This document shows, one piece after another, positions 15,177 to 23,395 of a stretch of DNA of 24,230 nt (the first letter of the stretch is position 1; each line of letters starts with the position of its first letter). Source of the stretch: JBBDXA01 sp040902585 (GTDB lineage Bacteria > Planctomycetota > Phycisphaerae > Phycisphaerales > Phycisphaeraceae); assembly GCA_040902585.1 (NCBI GenBank), contig JBBDXA010000147.1, forward strand, positions 1-24,230, read 5' to 3'. The notes below the pieces were generated by a model. It was not told the origin of the DNA, did no database searches, and worked only from the letters and a program-made list of their open reading frames with translations. The translations under genes were made by a program, and so were the position numbers.

Positions 15177-16658
15177 ATGACGCTAACTCAACGGCTGGCG
15201 GAGTACGTGCGCGCGTGCTTCACCGGCCTGTGGATCGAATCGCATGAGCATGATGACGGGATCAGAGAGATCGCCCAGCTCTGTGCCCAGGAGCAGTGGC
15301 AGCTCGCCACATGGAACGTGGCCACGGGCCTGAGCATCGCAGGCCAGTCTGCCGAAGAAGCTACCGCAGCAGATCCCCTGGCAGCCATCCGGGCCCTGAA
15401 CACCCTCGGCTCTGAAGATGGTGCCGCACTGCTGGTGCTGGTCAACTTCCATCGGTTCCTGGGCAGTGCGGAGGTGGTCCAGGCACTGGCTCAGCAGATC
15501 AGTGCCGGCAAGCAGAACCGCACGTTCGTGGTGGTGCTGTCGCCGGTGGTCCAGATCCCCATCGAGTTGGAGAAGCTGTTCGCGGTGATCGAGCACGAAC
15601 TGCCTGATCGCCAGCAGCTTCAGGAGATTGCTGCGGGTATCGGCACGGATTCAGGTGAGTTGCCCAAGGCTGCAGAACTTCAAAGGGTGCTGGACTCCGC
15701 CTCGGGACTCACTCGCTACGAAGCGGAGAACGCATTCAGCCTGTCGCTGGTTCGCCATGCAAAGATCCAGCCTGATGCTGTGTGGGAACTGAAGACCCAG
15801 ATGCTAAAGAAAAGCGGCCTGCTCTCACTGCACCGCGGCAGTGAAAAGTTCAGCGACCTGGGCGGCCTCGATGCACTCAAGGCCTTCTGTCTGCGAGCCA
15901 TGCGTGGTCGCGTGGATCAGAAGCTTCGGCCTAAGGGTGTGCTGCTGCTTTCTCCGCCTGGCTGCGGCAAGTCGCAGTTCTGCAAGGCTCTCGGCAACGA
16001 GACCGGCCGCCCCATGCTTCACCTGGATGTGGGCAGCCTGATGGGCTCACTGGTGGGTCAGTCCGAAGAACGCACTCGCCACGCACTTCGCATTGCAGAT
16101 GCGATGGCACCCTGCATTCTCTTCGTAGATGAAATCGACAAAGCTTTGGCAGGCGTTTCAAGTTCAGGCCAGACTGATTCAGGTGTCTCGGCACGCATCT
16201 TCGGCACGCTGCTCACATGGATGAACGATCACACCAGCGATGTGATGGTCACGGCCACATGCAATGACATCTCCAAGCTGCCCCCGGAGATGTCCAGGGC
16301 CGAGAGGTTCGACGGTGTGTTCTTCGTGGACCTGCCTACGGCGGAACAGAGGAAGGCAATCTGGCAGATCTATCTGAACGCGTTCGAACTCGACGCCTGC
16401 CAGAAGCTGCCGGCGGATGACAACTGGACCGGTGCCGAGATCAAAGCATGTTGCCGGCTGGCTGCGTTGCTGGACCTGCCGTTGACTGCGGCCGCACACA
16501 ACGTGGTGCCAGTGGCGGTCACAGCAGCGGAATCGGTGGAGAAGCTCCGGACCTGGGCAAGCGGCAGGTGTCTCAGTGCCGATCACGTGGGCATCTATCG
16601 GCGTGAGCAGGCTTCGGGTAAACGCAGGCAGGTGAGGGCGAATCCGGCAAACAACTGA
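15177..16658 (+). CDS. AAA+ ATPase, Ycf46-like
   Basis: 493 residues. The first ~220 residues form the domain that precedes the ATPase in the cyanobacterial and plastid Ycf46 family (opening LAEYVRACFTGLWIESHEHD, a region read as an inactive NTPase-like fold). The AAA+ core has GGLDALKAF, Walker A SPPGCGKS (259-266), then DVGSLMGSLVGQSEERTRHA, Walker B CILFVDEIDK (313-322), sensor 1 TATCND (near 360) and Arg residues in EMSRAERFDGVFFVDLP. This order closely follows Ycf46. It is likely a ring ATPase that remodels a protein or complex; family function is poorly known. AGGAG (15166-15170) lies 6 bases before the ATG. No ubiquitin-pathway domain is fused to it, but the same window holds a Ub-like and a RING-like gene. 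Confidence 0.92.
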   Translation: MTLTQRLAEYVRACFTGLWIESHEHDDGIREIAQLCAQEQWQLATWNVATGLSIAGQSAEEATAADPLAAIRALNTLGSEDGAALLVLVNFHRFLGSAEVVQALAQQISAGKQNRTFVVVLSPVVQIPIELEKLFAVIEHELPDRQQLQEIAAGIGTDSGELPKAAELQRVLDSASGLTRYEAENAFSLSLVRHAKIQPDAVWELKTQMLKKSGLLSLHRGSEKFSDLGGLDALKAFCLRAMRGRVDQKLRPKGVLLLSPPGCGKSQFCKALGNETGRPMLHLDVGSLMGSLVGQSEERTRHALRIADAMAPCILFVDEIDKALAGVSSSGQTDSGVSARIFGTLLTWMNDHTSDVMVTATCNDISKLPPEMSRAERFDGVFFVDLPTAEQRKAIWQIYLNAFELDACQKLPADDNWTGAEIKACCRLAALLDLPLTAAAHNVVPVAVTAAESVEKLRTWASGRCLSADHVGIYRREQASGKRRQVRANPANN

Positions 16659-16664
16659 TCAAAC

Positions 16665-16702
16665 AAAAAACCCACCCGTGGCATGAAATGCCAGCGGGCG
16701 GG
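16665..16702 (-). terminator. Rho-independent terminator for the membrane-protein gene at 16758-18170
   Basis: CCCACCCG-TGGCAT and ATGCCA-G-CGGGCGGG form a stem of about 13 pairs with one mismatch and one bulge around a GAA loop. Read on the minus strand it is followed by TTTTTT (complement of 16665-16670), as expected for intrinsic termination. No T-run follows on the plus strand, so it is not expected to stop the AAA+ gene efficiently. Confidence 0.8.
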
Positions 16703-16757
16703 CTTCCGGGGGCATCAATCCGATTAGCAATCGGTTGGCAGCGTGTCGAGAGCAATC

Positions 16758-18170
16758 TCAATCATGCGATTCCTCCACTTCCACCGTCGCCGCAATGACC
16801 TTACCGGCCACCAGGAGCGGCCCATGCGTATTAGCATGAAGCGAAACAGTCACCTCATGTTTACCCGGTGCAAGTGGCGGAAGGTGGAACCAGTGTCCAT
16901 ACAGTCGAGCAACCTTCTTGCCATCCACCATCAGGTGAGCGTGGCCCTCTCCTGGGATGTGCGACCCGCCCGCCGACTGCGGAGCAAAACTAAATTGCGT
17001 CGTGATCAGCTCCAGGTTCCAACCTGAGTGCGGATCACGATGGATTCGCAGCGTTAGCGTGGGTGCCGTCGCGGCATCAGCGACTTCGACCGCCTGAGCA
17101 TGACCATCATGCTCGTTTGCATGGACAGTACGATCGACTCTCTGGTACATCCATTGGGCACCGTAGGCATACGGCAGCAGTACCGCAGCTAACGCCAGTG
17201 CAAAGCCGACACCGGCAACAGCCAAACGCGGCATGAAACGTCGGATCCAGTGAATGGGTGACTCGAAGTGCCCGCCCGGCCCCTCAATGAGCACCACGAT
17301 CAACGCGGTGTGGATCATGGTGTGCCCCATCAGCTCGGTGCGGCCAAAGACGGTACTGGTGCTGATCACCGTGATCGTGATCGTCAGTGCCAGCACACGA
17401 CCGAGGAGTCCCATCACCAGCAAGTAGCCCAAGCCAAACTCGATGAACGCACAGCAGAGAAGGAACACGCGATGGTCCATTCCAAAGGTGAGTTGCGGAT
17501 GGCCTTCGAGCAGGTAGAGACTCCACTGGGGATAGATGATCTTTTCGGCGGCAAGCCACATGAGACAGAAGCCAAGCGTGGCGTAGACCACGGGCAGGCC
17601 GGTGGCTCGAAGCCGTTCCGATCGGGCATTGGCGACGAGCAGGTAATAACCCACGCCTGGCCAGAGCAGATAATCGAGCATGGGAAAGAAGCCAAACTGC
17701 ATGATGGCCCACAGGTACAGGCAGATGATGCCCGCTCCAGCTATGGGCACCAATCTCGGAATCAGCAGCATGAGAGCGATCACGAACTGTGCCCAGCCGA
17801 CGGCCGGTGTCCACTCATTCAGCTCCGGTACCAGTAGCACGCGGGCCTGCCAGCTCATCAGCAGCACGGCAAAGATGCCGATCCGCATGACCAGCAAGCT
17901 ATGGGGCTTGTACGCGGCAAGCCGGCGTTCCACATTGACGGCCCACTTCTGGTGGCTGAGCAAGCGTTCCAACGTGACCAGCAATGAAACCGTCGCCAAG
18001 CTGACAAACGCCAGCAGCCAGAACACCGGCGTCAATGCGTCGGCAATCGGCAAGGGCTCATCGCCATAACTGAATTCACTGAACCACTTGACGTGAGCAA
18101 GAGCCGAATGGGGGATGAGCAGCACTGCTGTGGTTGCCAACAGTCCAAGTCTGGAACGCTCACTCATCAT
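16758..18170 (-). CDS. Multispan membrane protein (DoxX-like region) with periplasmic C-terminal domain
   Basis: About 470 residues. A signal-like N-terminus (LGLLATTAVLLIPHSALAH) is followed by about nine to ten hydrophobic helices up to residue ~340. One segment (FGMDHRVFLLCCAFIEFGLG ... FGRTELMGHTMIHTALIVVLIEGPG) resembles the DoxX-like family. A roughly 130-residue soluble C-terminal domain follows with a His-rich EHDGHAQ linker. It also has GGSHIPGEGHAHLMVDGKKV and HWFHLPPLAPGKHEVTVSL, an immunoglobulin- or cupredoxin-like pattern seen in periplasmic metal- or copper-related proteins. ATG at 18170 is preferred because it sits just before the signal; GTG and ATG starts upstream to 18197 are possible and none has a strong ribosome site. 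The function is not established. Confidence 0.85.
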   Translation of the reverse strand: MMSERSRLGLLATTAVLLIPHSALAHVKWFSEFSYGDEPLPIADALTPVFWLLAFVSLATVSLLVTLERLLSHQKWAVNVERRLAAYKPHSLLVMRIGIFAVLLMSWQARVLLVPELNEWTPAVGWAQFVIALMLLIPRLVPIAGAGIICLYLWAIMQFGFFPMLDYLLWPGVGYYLLVANARSERLRATGLPVVYATLGFCLMWLAAEKIIYPQWSLYLLEGHPQLTFGMDHRVFLLCCAFIEFGLGYLLVMGLLGRVLALTITITVISTSTVFGRTELMGHTMIHTALIVVLIEGPGGHFESPIHWIRRFMPRLAVAGVGFALALAAVLLPYAYGAQWMYQRVDRTVHANEHDGHAQAVEVADAATAPTLTLRIHRDPHSGWNLELITTQFSFAPQSAGGSHIPGEGHAHLMVDGKKVARLYGHWFHLPPLAPGKHEVTVSLHANTHGPLLVAGKVIAATVEVEESHD

Positions 18171-18394
18171 CCGTACAACACCCCAAAGGATCAGCATGGC
18201 AGCGGACGGTCTCGCCTCGCAGTTTGACTAACCACCATCGCCAGGAGTTTGAGCCGCAGCCATTATGCAGACCTGACCGCCTGATCCGCCGTAGGGATTG
18301 CCCTGATGTCGTCAACAGTCGCTTTCACTTACACCAAGTGACTCTCGTGGCAGCTACCGGCGAGCCCAATTCAATCACAGAACTCTGTGCGGCG

Positions 18395-19834
18395 TCACTG
18401 CTTCGCCAGGCTGAACGAGTAAAGCTTCGCGTTCTTGAGTTCGAACCGAAGGCGGATTGTCTTCAACGTGATTGGCTTGTTCAGTTTGAGGTGGCCGTCT
18501 GTCACCGTCGCACGGACAACTTCCGCGTTCGACAAGGCCTTGCCGTTCGGATCAAGAATGCTTACGGCGATTGATCCGCCTTCTGCGATATCGGCACTGA
18601 GGCGGATCGTCTGATTGGCATACGCGATCGCAGTCGTGGTGATGACCGTGGGCTTGTCCGGAGATTCCTGGACATAACCCGCGAACCCATCCGGCCGAAG
18701 CGTGGCCAAGGCAAGCGAACCTGTTCGCCAACCAAAGTGCAAGTAGTCGCTCGCCCCATAGTAAATGCGGATTTCACCGTCGCCGATGATCGGCGTGATG
18801 CACGCGTAGATGCAGCCGTAATCGTAGTCGAGCGGTTTCTCCGCAAGCGGGATCAGCGGCGTTCCTTCCGAGACGCGATGCCATGTCTTGGTGTCGATGC
18901 TCCAAGCCAACTCCGGCCACACGCGATCGACCGGCGGCTGGTGATGAATGGCAAGGATGCCGATGTAGACCCCGGCGTGATAGAAGACCGACATGGCATA
19001 CGGCTGGAGTTCATAAACGTCCGGCTTGATGATGTCCTCTGCTTTTGTCCATGTCTTGAAGTCCGGACTTTCACTGCGTGAGACCACACGGGCACGGCCA
19101 CCTTTCTTGCCATCGCTCTCTGGGATATCCATCATGCTCCGCGAGATCAAGACGTACCTGTCCAGAGTGGGTGCCCAGAATGCGTTGTTGTGCGTATCGC
19201 CGCGGCCGCCGATGGCATCCTGTTTTTCTGCCGTAGCCCAGTGCAGGCCATCGGACGACGTGGATGTTTTGACGCCCTGCATGACCAACTTGTAGCGACG
19301 CTGGGAATCAGTCTCGTGGGCGTCCTTGAAGATGCCGGCACCATGCGGCCCCGTCCAGATGATGTTGTTTGCTTTGCTCCCCTTGTAGTCCACAAGGTCG
19401 AGTTCAGGCTTCTCCCAGGCAATGCCGTCCTTTGAGGTTGCGTAACAAATGCTCATGGTCCGTCCGGGCCCGGAGTTGTACTTCTGTTGCCGCTGCTGAA
19501 GAGACATTCCCTTGGCCGAACGGTCCTGCGTGAAAGGGCTGTACCAGCACTTGTAGATCTTGTCGTTCTGATCGTAGATCACGTTGCCGTAGAGATTGTC
19601 GAACCGCATCTCCCAGGGCTTGTCTTCAGTGAAAAGGGGATTCGCCTTGTGCTTCGTCACCGTGCCAACTTCAAGCTTGGCATTTTCTGTCGTTGCGATG
19701 ATGCGGCTGTCTAAGAGCAGAAACCGATCTTGGGTTATAGCCTTCTCCGCTTGGCCGAATGCGTGCGTGACCACAGCCAAGGCAAGTACGCAGCAAGCTG
19801 CTGTTATTCCGAATCCGTGTTTGCCATTCCTCAT
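18395..19834 (-). CDS. Secreted glycoside-hydrolase-like five-bladed propeller protein
   Basis: 479 residues with a signal peptide (FGITAACCVLALAVVTHAFGQ). The rest follows the GH32/GH43/GH62/GH68 superfamily propeller look: NPLFTEDKPWEMRFDNLYGN, YKCWYSPFTQD, CYATSKDGIAWEKPELDL, RYVLISRSMMD, SRSESPDFKTWT and GDGEIRIYYGASD, with a C-terminal beta domain (AIAYANQTIRLSADIAEGGS). This is a planctomycete-typical exported putative glycosidase. The catalytic acid pair cannot be fixed by eye and the enzyme may be inactive or lectin-like. ATG at 19834 is chosen because AAAGGA lies 7 bases upstream; an in-frame start at 19894 would overlap the methyltransferase gene. Confidence 0.85.
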   Translation of the reverse strand: MRNGKHGFGITAACCVLALAVVTHAFGQAEKAITQDRFLLLDSRIIATTENAKLEVGTVTKHKANPLFTEDKPWEMRFDNLYGNVIYDQNDKIYKCWYSPFTQDRSAKGMSLQQRQQKYNSGPGRTMSICYATSKDGIAWEKPELDLVDYKGSKANNIIWTGPHGAGIFKDAHETDSQRRYKLVMQGVKTSTSSDGLHWATAEKQDAIGGRGDTHNNAFWAPTLDRYVLISRSMMDIPESDGKKGGRARVVSRSESPDFKTWTKAEDIIKPDVYELQPYAMSVFYHAGVYIGILAIHHQPPVDRVWPELAWSIDTKTWHRVSEGTPLIPLAEKPLDYDYGCIYACITPIIGDGEIRIYYGASDYLHFGWRTGSLALATLRPDGFAGYVQESPDKPTVITTTAIAYANQTIRLSADIAEGGSIAVSILDPNGKALSNAEVVRATVTDGHLKLNKPITLKTIRLRFELKNAKLYSFSLAKQ

Positions 19835-19890
19835 GTCGCGATCCTTTGTCCATTGACGAAGCCTGCGGTGTGTCGAGTGCAATTGGAACT

Positions 19891-20427
19891 TCAAGTATCA
19901 GAGTTCGTCGGCGGTAGGGTCCACGGCGTGATTCTGGGAATCCACCGGGGTACATGTTTCCTGTACTCAAGGTAGTCGTCGCCGAATCGTTTGATCAATC
20001 CGGGCTCTTCAAACATCGGGAGGTAGACCATGTTTCCGATGGTGAAGATGCCAAACCACACTGCGATTGCCCATGAGCCGAAGATCAGGCACTCTGCCAG
20101 GAGCAGGAACACCACGCCGGTAATCATCGGGTTGCGAACGTGGCGATAGGGTCCACGCACTACCAGATTCTGTGGCGGGTCCCACGGTGCTGCTGTGCCG
20201 TTGCCGAATCGAATGAACAGCCACACGTTCCAGCCGGCCAGCGTCAGCCCTGGCACGCTGATTACCAGTCCCACCCAGAAGTACCACTCACCTGTTGAAG
20301 ATGCAGTCATTGATCCATGCACCGCCAGCAGGATCAGTGACGGCACCACCACCAGCACGACAAACGGCAGTAGCAGGACGGCCTGTAACCAACGCAGGAT
20401 GGCGTTGCCCTTTGCCATTGAAGTCAT
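19891..20427 (-). CDS. Isoprenylcysteine/phospholipid methyltransferase-family membrane protein
   Basis: 178 residues with about four membrane helices. The conserved ICMT/PEMT-like core is visible: GPYRHVRNPMITGVVFLLLA, followed by FEEPGLIKRFGDDYLEYRK and VPRWIPR. These are the SAM-binding segments of this integral membrane methyltransferase family (PF04191/PF04140 type). The likely action is methylation of a lipid or small membrane substrate. The start at 20427 opens MTSMAKGNAIL; an ATG four residues in is also possible. It lies just upstream of the propeller gene on the same strand and is divergent from the gene at 20468, leaving about 40 bases for both promoters. Confidence 0.88.
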   Translation of the reverse strand: MTSMAKGNAILRWLQAVLLLPFVVLVVVPSLILLAVHGSMTASSTGEWYFWVGLVISVPGLTLAGWNVWLFIRFGNGTAAPWDPPQNLVVRGPYRHVRNPMITGVVFLLLAECLIFGSWAIAVWFGIFTIGNMVYLPMFEEPGLIKRFGDDYLEYRKHVPRWIPRITPWTLPPTNSDT

Positions 20428-20467
20428 CGTAGTCAGTTCTCATTGTCGCATTACCTGAGGAGCAATC

Positions 20468-21424
20468 ATGACCACCGCACTTGATGATCCTCCGGCTCGC
20501 TCACAGAGCGGACCGGCGGATCACTTACGCAGATACGCCGCTGCCATGCGGCTCAGCTTCACCTGGTTCGGTGTCCGCAAGACACTCACGCCGCAGCAGA
20601 AGGAGCAAGCCGCCGAGTCGTTCGGTGCCGAGGGCCAGTTCCTTTCCGCTGGCAAGAAGCTGATCGACACCAAGCACCCGGCCTTCAAAGCCGTCACGTC
20701 AATCCGCAATCGCATCACCTCCTATTGGCGTGGGATCTCGCTGCCTTTCCCTGAGCCGGGTATCCGGCTGATTCGCCAGGACGATGTGAGCAAGGTGGAC
20801 GACCGGCTCAACCAGATGAAGTCTGAGCTCAACGATGCAGTTTCGGAACTGGATCGTGAGTTCGCCGACCTGAAGCTTGCCGCACGGCAACGGTTGGGCA
20901 GTCTGTTCTGCGACCGGGACTACCCCGACTCACTGCGTGGGTTGTTCGACATCATGTGGGATTATCCTTCAGTGGAACCGCCGGCGTACCTCCAGCAGCT
21001 CAACCCCCAGCTCTATGAACAGGAGTGCCAGAGGATCACCTCGCGATTCAATGACGCCGTTCAGCTTGCTGAGCAGGCCTTCTCTGAAGAGCTGTCCAAG
21101 CTGGTGTCCCACCTGACTGAGCGTCTCAATGGTGCCGATGACGGGAAGCTCAAGGTGTTCCGCGACTCCGCGGTGACCAACCTGACCGAGTTCTTCCAGA
21201 GGTTCAAGCATCTGAACATCCGCTCCAACGAGCAGCTCGACCAACTGGTTGAGCAGGCTCAGCGGGTGGTCCGTGGCGTACACCCTCAATCATTGCGCGA
21301 GAGCGAAAGTCTGCGAGAACGGGTGTCCAAGCAGTTGGCCGGTGTGCAGTCGGCTCTGGATGGACTGCTGGTGGATCGGCCACGACGCAGGATCATCCGC
21401 GGGCGGCAGGAAGGAGGCGGATAG
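20468..21424 (+). CDS. Helical coiled-coil protein, DUF3150-like
   Basis: 318 residues, mostly alpha-helical and charged. The opening SFTWFGVRKTLTPQQ, then LSAGKKLIDTKHPAFKAVTS and a long helix (VDDRLNQMKSELNDAVSELD, FADLKLAARQ), resembles the arrangement of DUF3150 proteins as I remember them: 'xWsgRKkLtpedl ... gsKrl.dp ... F..l' then helices. A second helical part (LAEQAFSEELSKLVSHLTER) and a basic tail (RPRRRIIRGRQEGGG) follow. GAGGAG lies 5 bases before the ATG. Its stop overlaps the GTG of the next gene, so the two are coupled. A nucleic-acid or partner-protein binding scaffold is likely. No enzyme motif is present and the family call is tentative. Confidence 0.75.
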   Translation: MTTALDDPPARSQSGPADHLRRYAAAMRLSFTWFGVRKTLTPQQKEQAAESFGAEGQFLSAGKKLIDTKHPAFKAVTSIRNRITSYWRGISLPFPEPGIRLIRQDDVSKVDDRLNQMKSELNDAVSELDREFADLKLAARQRLGSLFCDRDYPDSLRGLFDIMWDYPSVEPPAYLQQLNPQLYEQECQRITSRFNDAVQLAEQAFSEELSKLVSHLTERLNGADDGKLKVFRDSAVTNLTEFFQRFKHLNIRSNEQLDQLVEQAQRVVRGVHPQSLRESESLRERVSKQLAGVQSALDGLLVDRPRRRIIRGRQEGGG

Positions 21425-21744
21425 TGGAGCTGATCATCTCTGCCGGCGGCACGATCAGGTGCATCTACGAGGAGGTGATTGATCTTTCAGCCTTGGGCAA
21501 GCCGGAGATCAGGAGAGCGAGCCACGTGGAGCCGGACTCGGAGGGCAATTGGTGGGCGGACATGTCGCCAGTAAACGGGCCCAGGTTGGGACCGTTCAGT
21601 AAACGTAGCGAAGCGTTGGCGGCAGAGCGGGGGTGGTTGAACCTGCACGTCATCAAGCAGGAGAAGTCGCCGAGCGGTCACAGAACTGAAAATGCCTCGG
21701 ACAGCAACTCGCATCTAAACTCCTCATCACACACGGCTCGGTGA
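21424..21744 (+). CDS. Small conserved-type hypothetical protein, coupled to upstream gene
   Basis: 106 residues from a GTG that overlaps the upstream stop by one base (TAGTG). The first ~75 residues look like a compact domain: IRRASHVEPDSEGNWWADMS, then GPRLGPFSKRSEALAAERGW. This is a pattern I associate with short planctomycete hypotheticals. The final ~25 residues (SGHRTENASDSNSHLNSSSH) are low-complexity and overlap the 3' end of the convergent EEP nuclease gene by 67 bases. The natural tail may therefore be a recent extension. The function is unknown. Confidence 0.7.
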   Translation: MELIISAGGTIRCIYEEVIDLSALGKPEIRRASHVEPDSEGNWWADMSPVNGPRLGPFSKRSEALAAERGWLNLHVIKQEKSPSGHRTENASDSNSHLNSSSHTAR

Positions 21745-22991
21745 ACGACGGGGCGATGGTGTTTCCAGTAGTTCGAGTAGTAGCACCGCTCCAACTCGCT
21801 ATTTGCTGCATGTAGCCAGGCGTGCATCAACTTCATCGGCATGGGCGTGAGTGGGTTCCACCGGACCATCACGGGTGGGCGTTCTTCTGCTCGACTCGTC
21901 GGCCGGAATTCAAACTCAATTCCCCCGTGCTTCAAATGGTTGGCATCTTCACGACTCAGGATCAACGCAATCATCTGATCCTGTGGAATCGGAACGATAA
22001 CCCATCGTCTATTGATGGTCGTTGGCACCAGCCGATATCGGCCGGTGACCTTCGGCATTGATGTGACGAGGCTCGGGTCAGCCTCAATCAATCCGGTGTG
22101 TCGAAACAATCGGTGCAGCAGGTCTAACCATGCCTCGGCCCATGCCTTGTTTGGCATACGACGAATCCTGCTCACGAGCTGCCTTCGGTCGGATTGATTG
22201 ACCCGTCGGTCAGACTGCTCGCCGGGTAAGGTCGCCTTCAGATGACTCTGACTTCTGACCGGCTCGCGACCCAATCGCACCATCATCGGGCAATGGTCGC
22301 TCCTCGCTGCCCACTTCGCATACGAACCAACCGTTACTTCGACGATCTGTGTCGCCCGCTTTTCCGGGAGGAAGACGTAGTCAATGTGGTATCCGTTGTC
22401 CGCCTTACGTCGGAAGAAATGAGTGTGATGGTGCTCATCGCGGGGTGGACGCTGGTGATAGACGTGGTAGGCACTGTAAAGGTTGAACTGTTTGGCGAGT
22501 CTCGAAACCAGCACGTCATGACCACGCCTGATGAACGCGTTGACGAACCGACTATTACTGTTGAAGTCGCCGGCGATCACCGTAGGGCCCGACCGGATCA
22601 GTTCACGATACGCATAAACCCCCTGGAGCAGCGTTCGGACGTAGCTTGGCGGCTGAATCGCCGGCTTGGCCCAGACGCCGATGAGGTTGAAGGGAATTGG
22701 TCCTTGTACCTGGACCGGATAGAACCACTTCGGTGAACTTCGCACCCTTGGTAGTTCAGTCAGCGTAAACGGACCCGATGCGCGGATGAGCACGCCCTTG
22801 ATTGCATCACCTATCCACAATTGCTTCGCATCGGTGTGTCGTGGCCTCGGGCATTCCTGAATGATCTCCACATCCGCGCCGAGAGCCGCAACGACATCCG
22901 ACTTACTTGGGTCGCCATTGAAGAACCCGCCTTGGCAATTCCAAGTGAGGATGCGCAATTGCTGGGTGTTTGAATTCCAACTCATCATCAC
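21678..22991 (-). CDS. Endonuclease/exonuclease/phosphatase family protein with unknown C-terminal domain
   Basis: 437 residues. The EEP catalytic core occupies about residues 10-245: RILTWNCQGG (Asn), EIIQECPRP (catalytic Glu), TVIAGDFNSN (Asp/Asn), HHHTHFFRRK with YHIDYVFLPE, and AARSDHCPMMV (Asp-His). All metal- and phosphate-handling residues of the family seem present, so it should be a functional metal-dependent nuclease or phosphoesterase. The C-terminal ~190 residues are a separate domain (RRMPNKAWAEAWLDLLHRLF, a beta-rich middle, and a His/Trp-rich end LMHAWLHAANSELERCYYSN) that I do not recognise. Starts at 22991 (GTG), 22988 or 22985 (ATG) are possible. It is divergent from the ubiquitin-like gene, with about 90 bases between. 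Confidence 0.88.
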   Translation of the reverse strand: MMMSWNSNTQQLRILTWNCQGGFFNGDPSKSDVVAALGADVEIIQECPRPRHTDAKQLWIGDAIKGVLIRASGPFTLTELPRVRSSPKWFYPVQVQGPIPFNLIGVWAKPAIQPPSYVRTLLQGVYAYRELIRSGPTVIAGDFNSNSRFVNAFIRRGHDVLVSRLAKQFNLYSAYHVYHQRPPRDEHHHTHFFRRKADNGYHIDYVFLPEKRATQIVEVTVGSYAKWAARSDHCPMMVRLGREPVRSQSHLKATLPGEQSDRRVNQSDRRQLVSRIRRMPNKAWAEAWLDLLHRLFRHTGLIEADPSLVTSMPKVTGRYRLVPTTINRRWVIVPIPQDQMIALILSREDANHLKHGGIEFEFRPTSRAEERPPVMVRWNPLTPMPMKLMHAWLHAANSELERCYYSNYWKHHRPVVHRAVCDEEFRCELLSEAFSVL

Positions 22992-23081
22992 AGCCTACAT
23001 CATCCTGAAACGGCACGCGGCGTACCGGATGTTCCGGTGTCGGCCGCTGTCAGTTTGCTCACAACTCTGGAGATTCAAACC

Positions 23082-23312
23082 ATGAAAATCTTGTTTCTCA
23101 ACAATGATGGATCGGGCTTCGCCGACCACATCGAAGTCCCCGAGGGAATTACGGTGGCGAAGTTCTTCGCTGACCAGATGCCTGGCCGCAAGCCCGAGGA
23201 CTACCTGATCCGCGTGAATCGCCAGCCCACGTCACGCGATCAGGTTCTGCAGCCGGGTGATCGCGTGTCGATCACGCCAACGAAGGTGGAAGGAGCGAAG
23301 CTGGCGGCGTAA
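23082..23312 (+). CDS. Ubiquitin-like (ThiS/MoaD-type beta-grasp) small protein
   Basis: 76 residues. MKILFLNNDGSGFADHIEVP opens the first beta hairpin, then EGITVAKFFADQ is the helix start, DYLIRVNRQPTS the central strand, and QVLQPGDRVSITPTKVEG the closing 'l..GD.v.i.P' motif typical of ThiS/MoaD and bacterial Ub-like proteins. ATG at 23082 is chosen because GGAG (23069-23072) lies 9 bases upstream; a start at 23037 would add an unlikely segment. The tail is GAKLAA after the core, with no terminal Gly-Gly, so either proteolytic trimming or non-conjugating use is implied. It is followed by a strong hairpin terminator and then by a RING-like gene. The role as a protein modifier or sulfur carrier is inferred from the fold. 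Confidence 0.85.
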   Translation: MKILFLNNDGSGFADHIEVPEGITVAKFFADQMPGRKPEDYLIRVNRQPTSRDQVLQPGDRVSITPTKVEGAKLAA

Positions 23313-23338
23313 GTCACTCATTCAGTCACACCCTCAAG

Positions 23339-23376
23339 CGAAGGCGGTTCCCCATGGAGCCGCCTTCGTTCTTTTC
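23339..23376 (+). terminator. Strong rho-independent terminator after the ubiquitin-like gene
   Basis: CGAAGGCGGTTCC and GGAGCCGCCTTCG pair over 13 bases (one G-T wobble) around a CCAT loop, followed by TTCTTTTC. It sits 26 bases after the Ub-like stop and 20 bases before the next start. It would uncouple the two genes or act as an attenuator between them. Confidence 0.8.
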
Positions 23377-23395
23377 ACCCCCGACGGAGCCCGAC

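Noticed and set aside
17268..17837. 189-residue plus-strand frame inside the membrane-protein gene
   Set aside because: Antisense shadow rich in His and Gln; the minus frame shows clear membrane helices.
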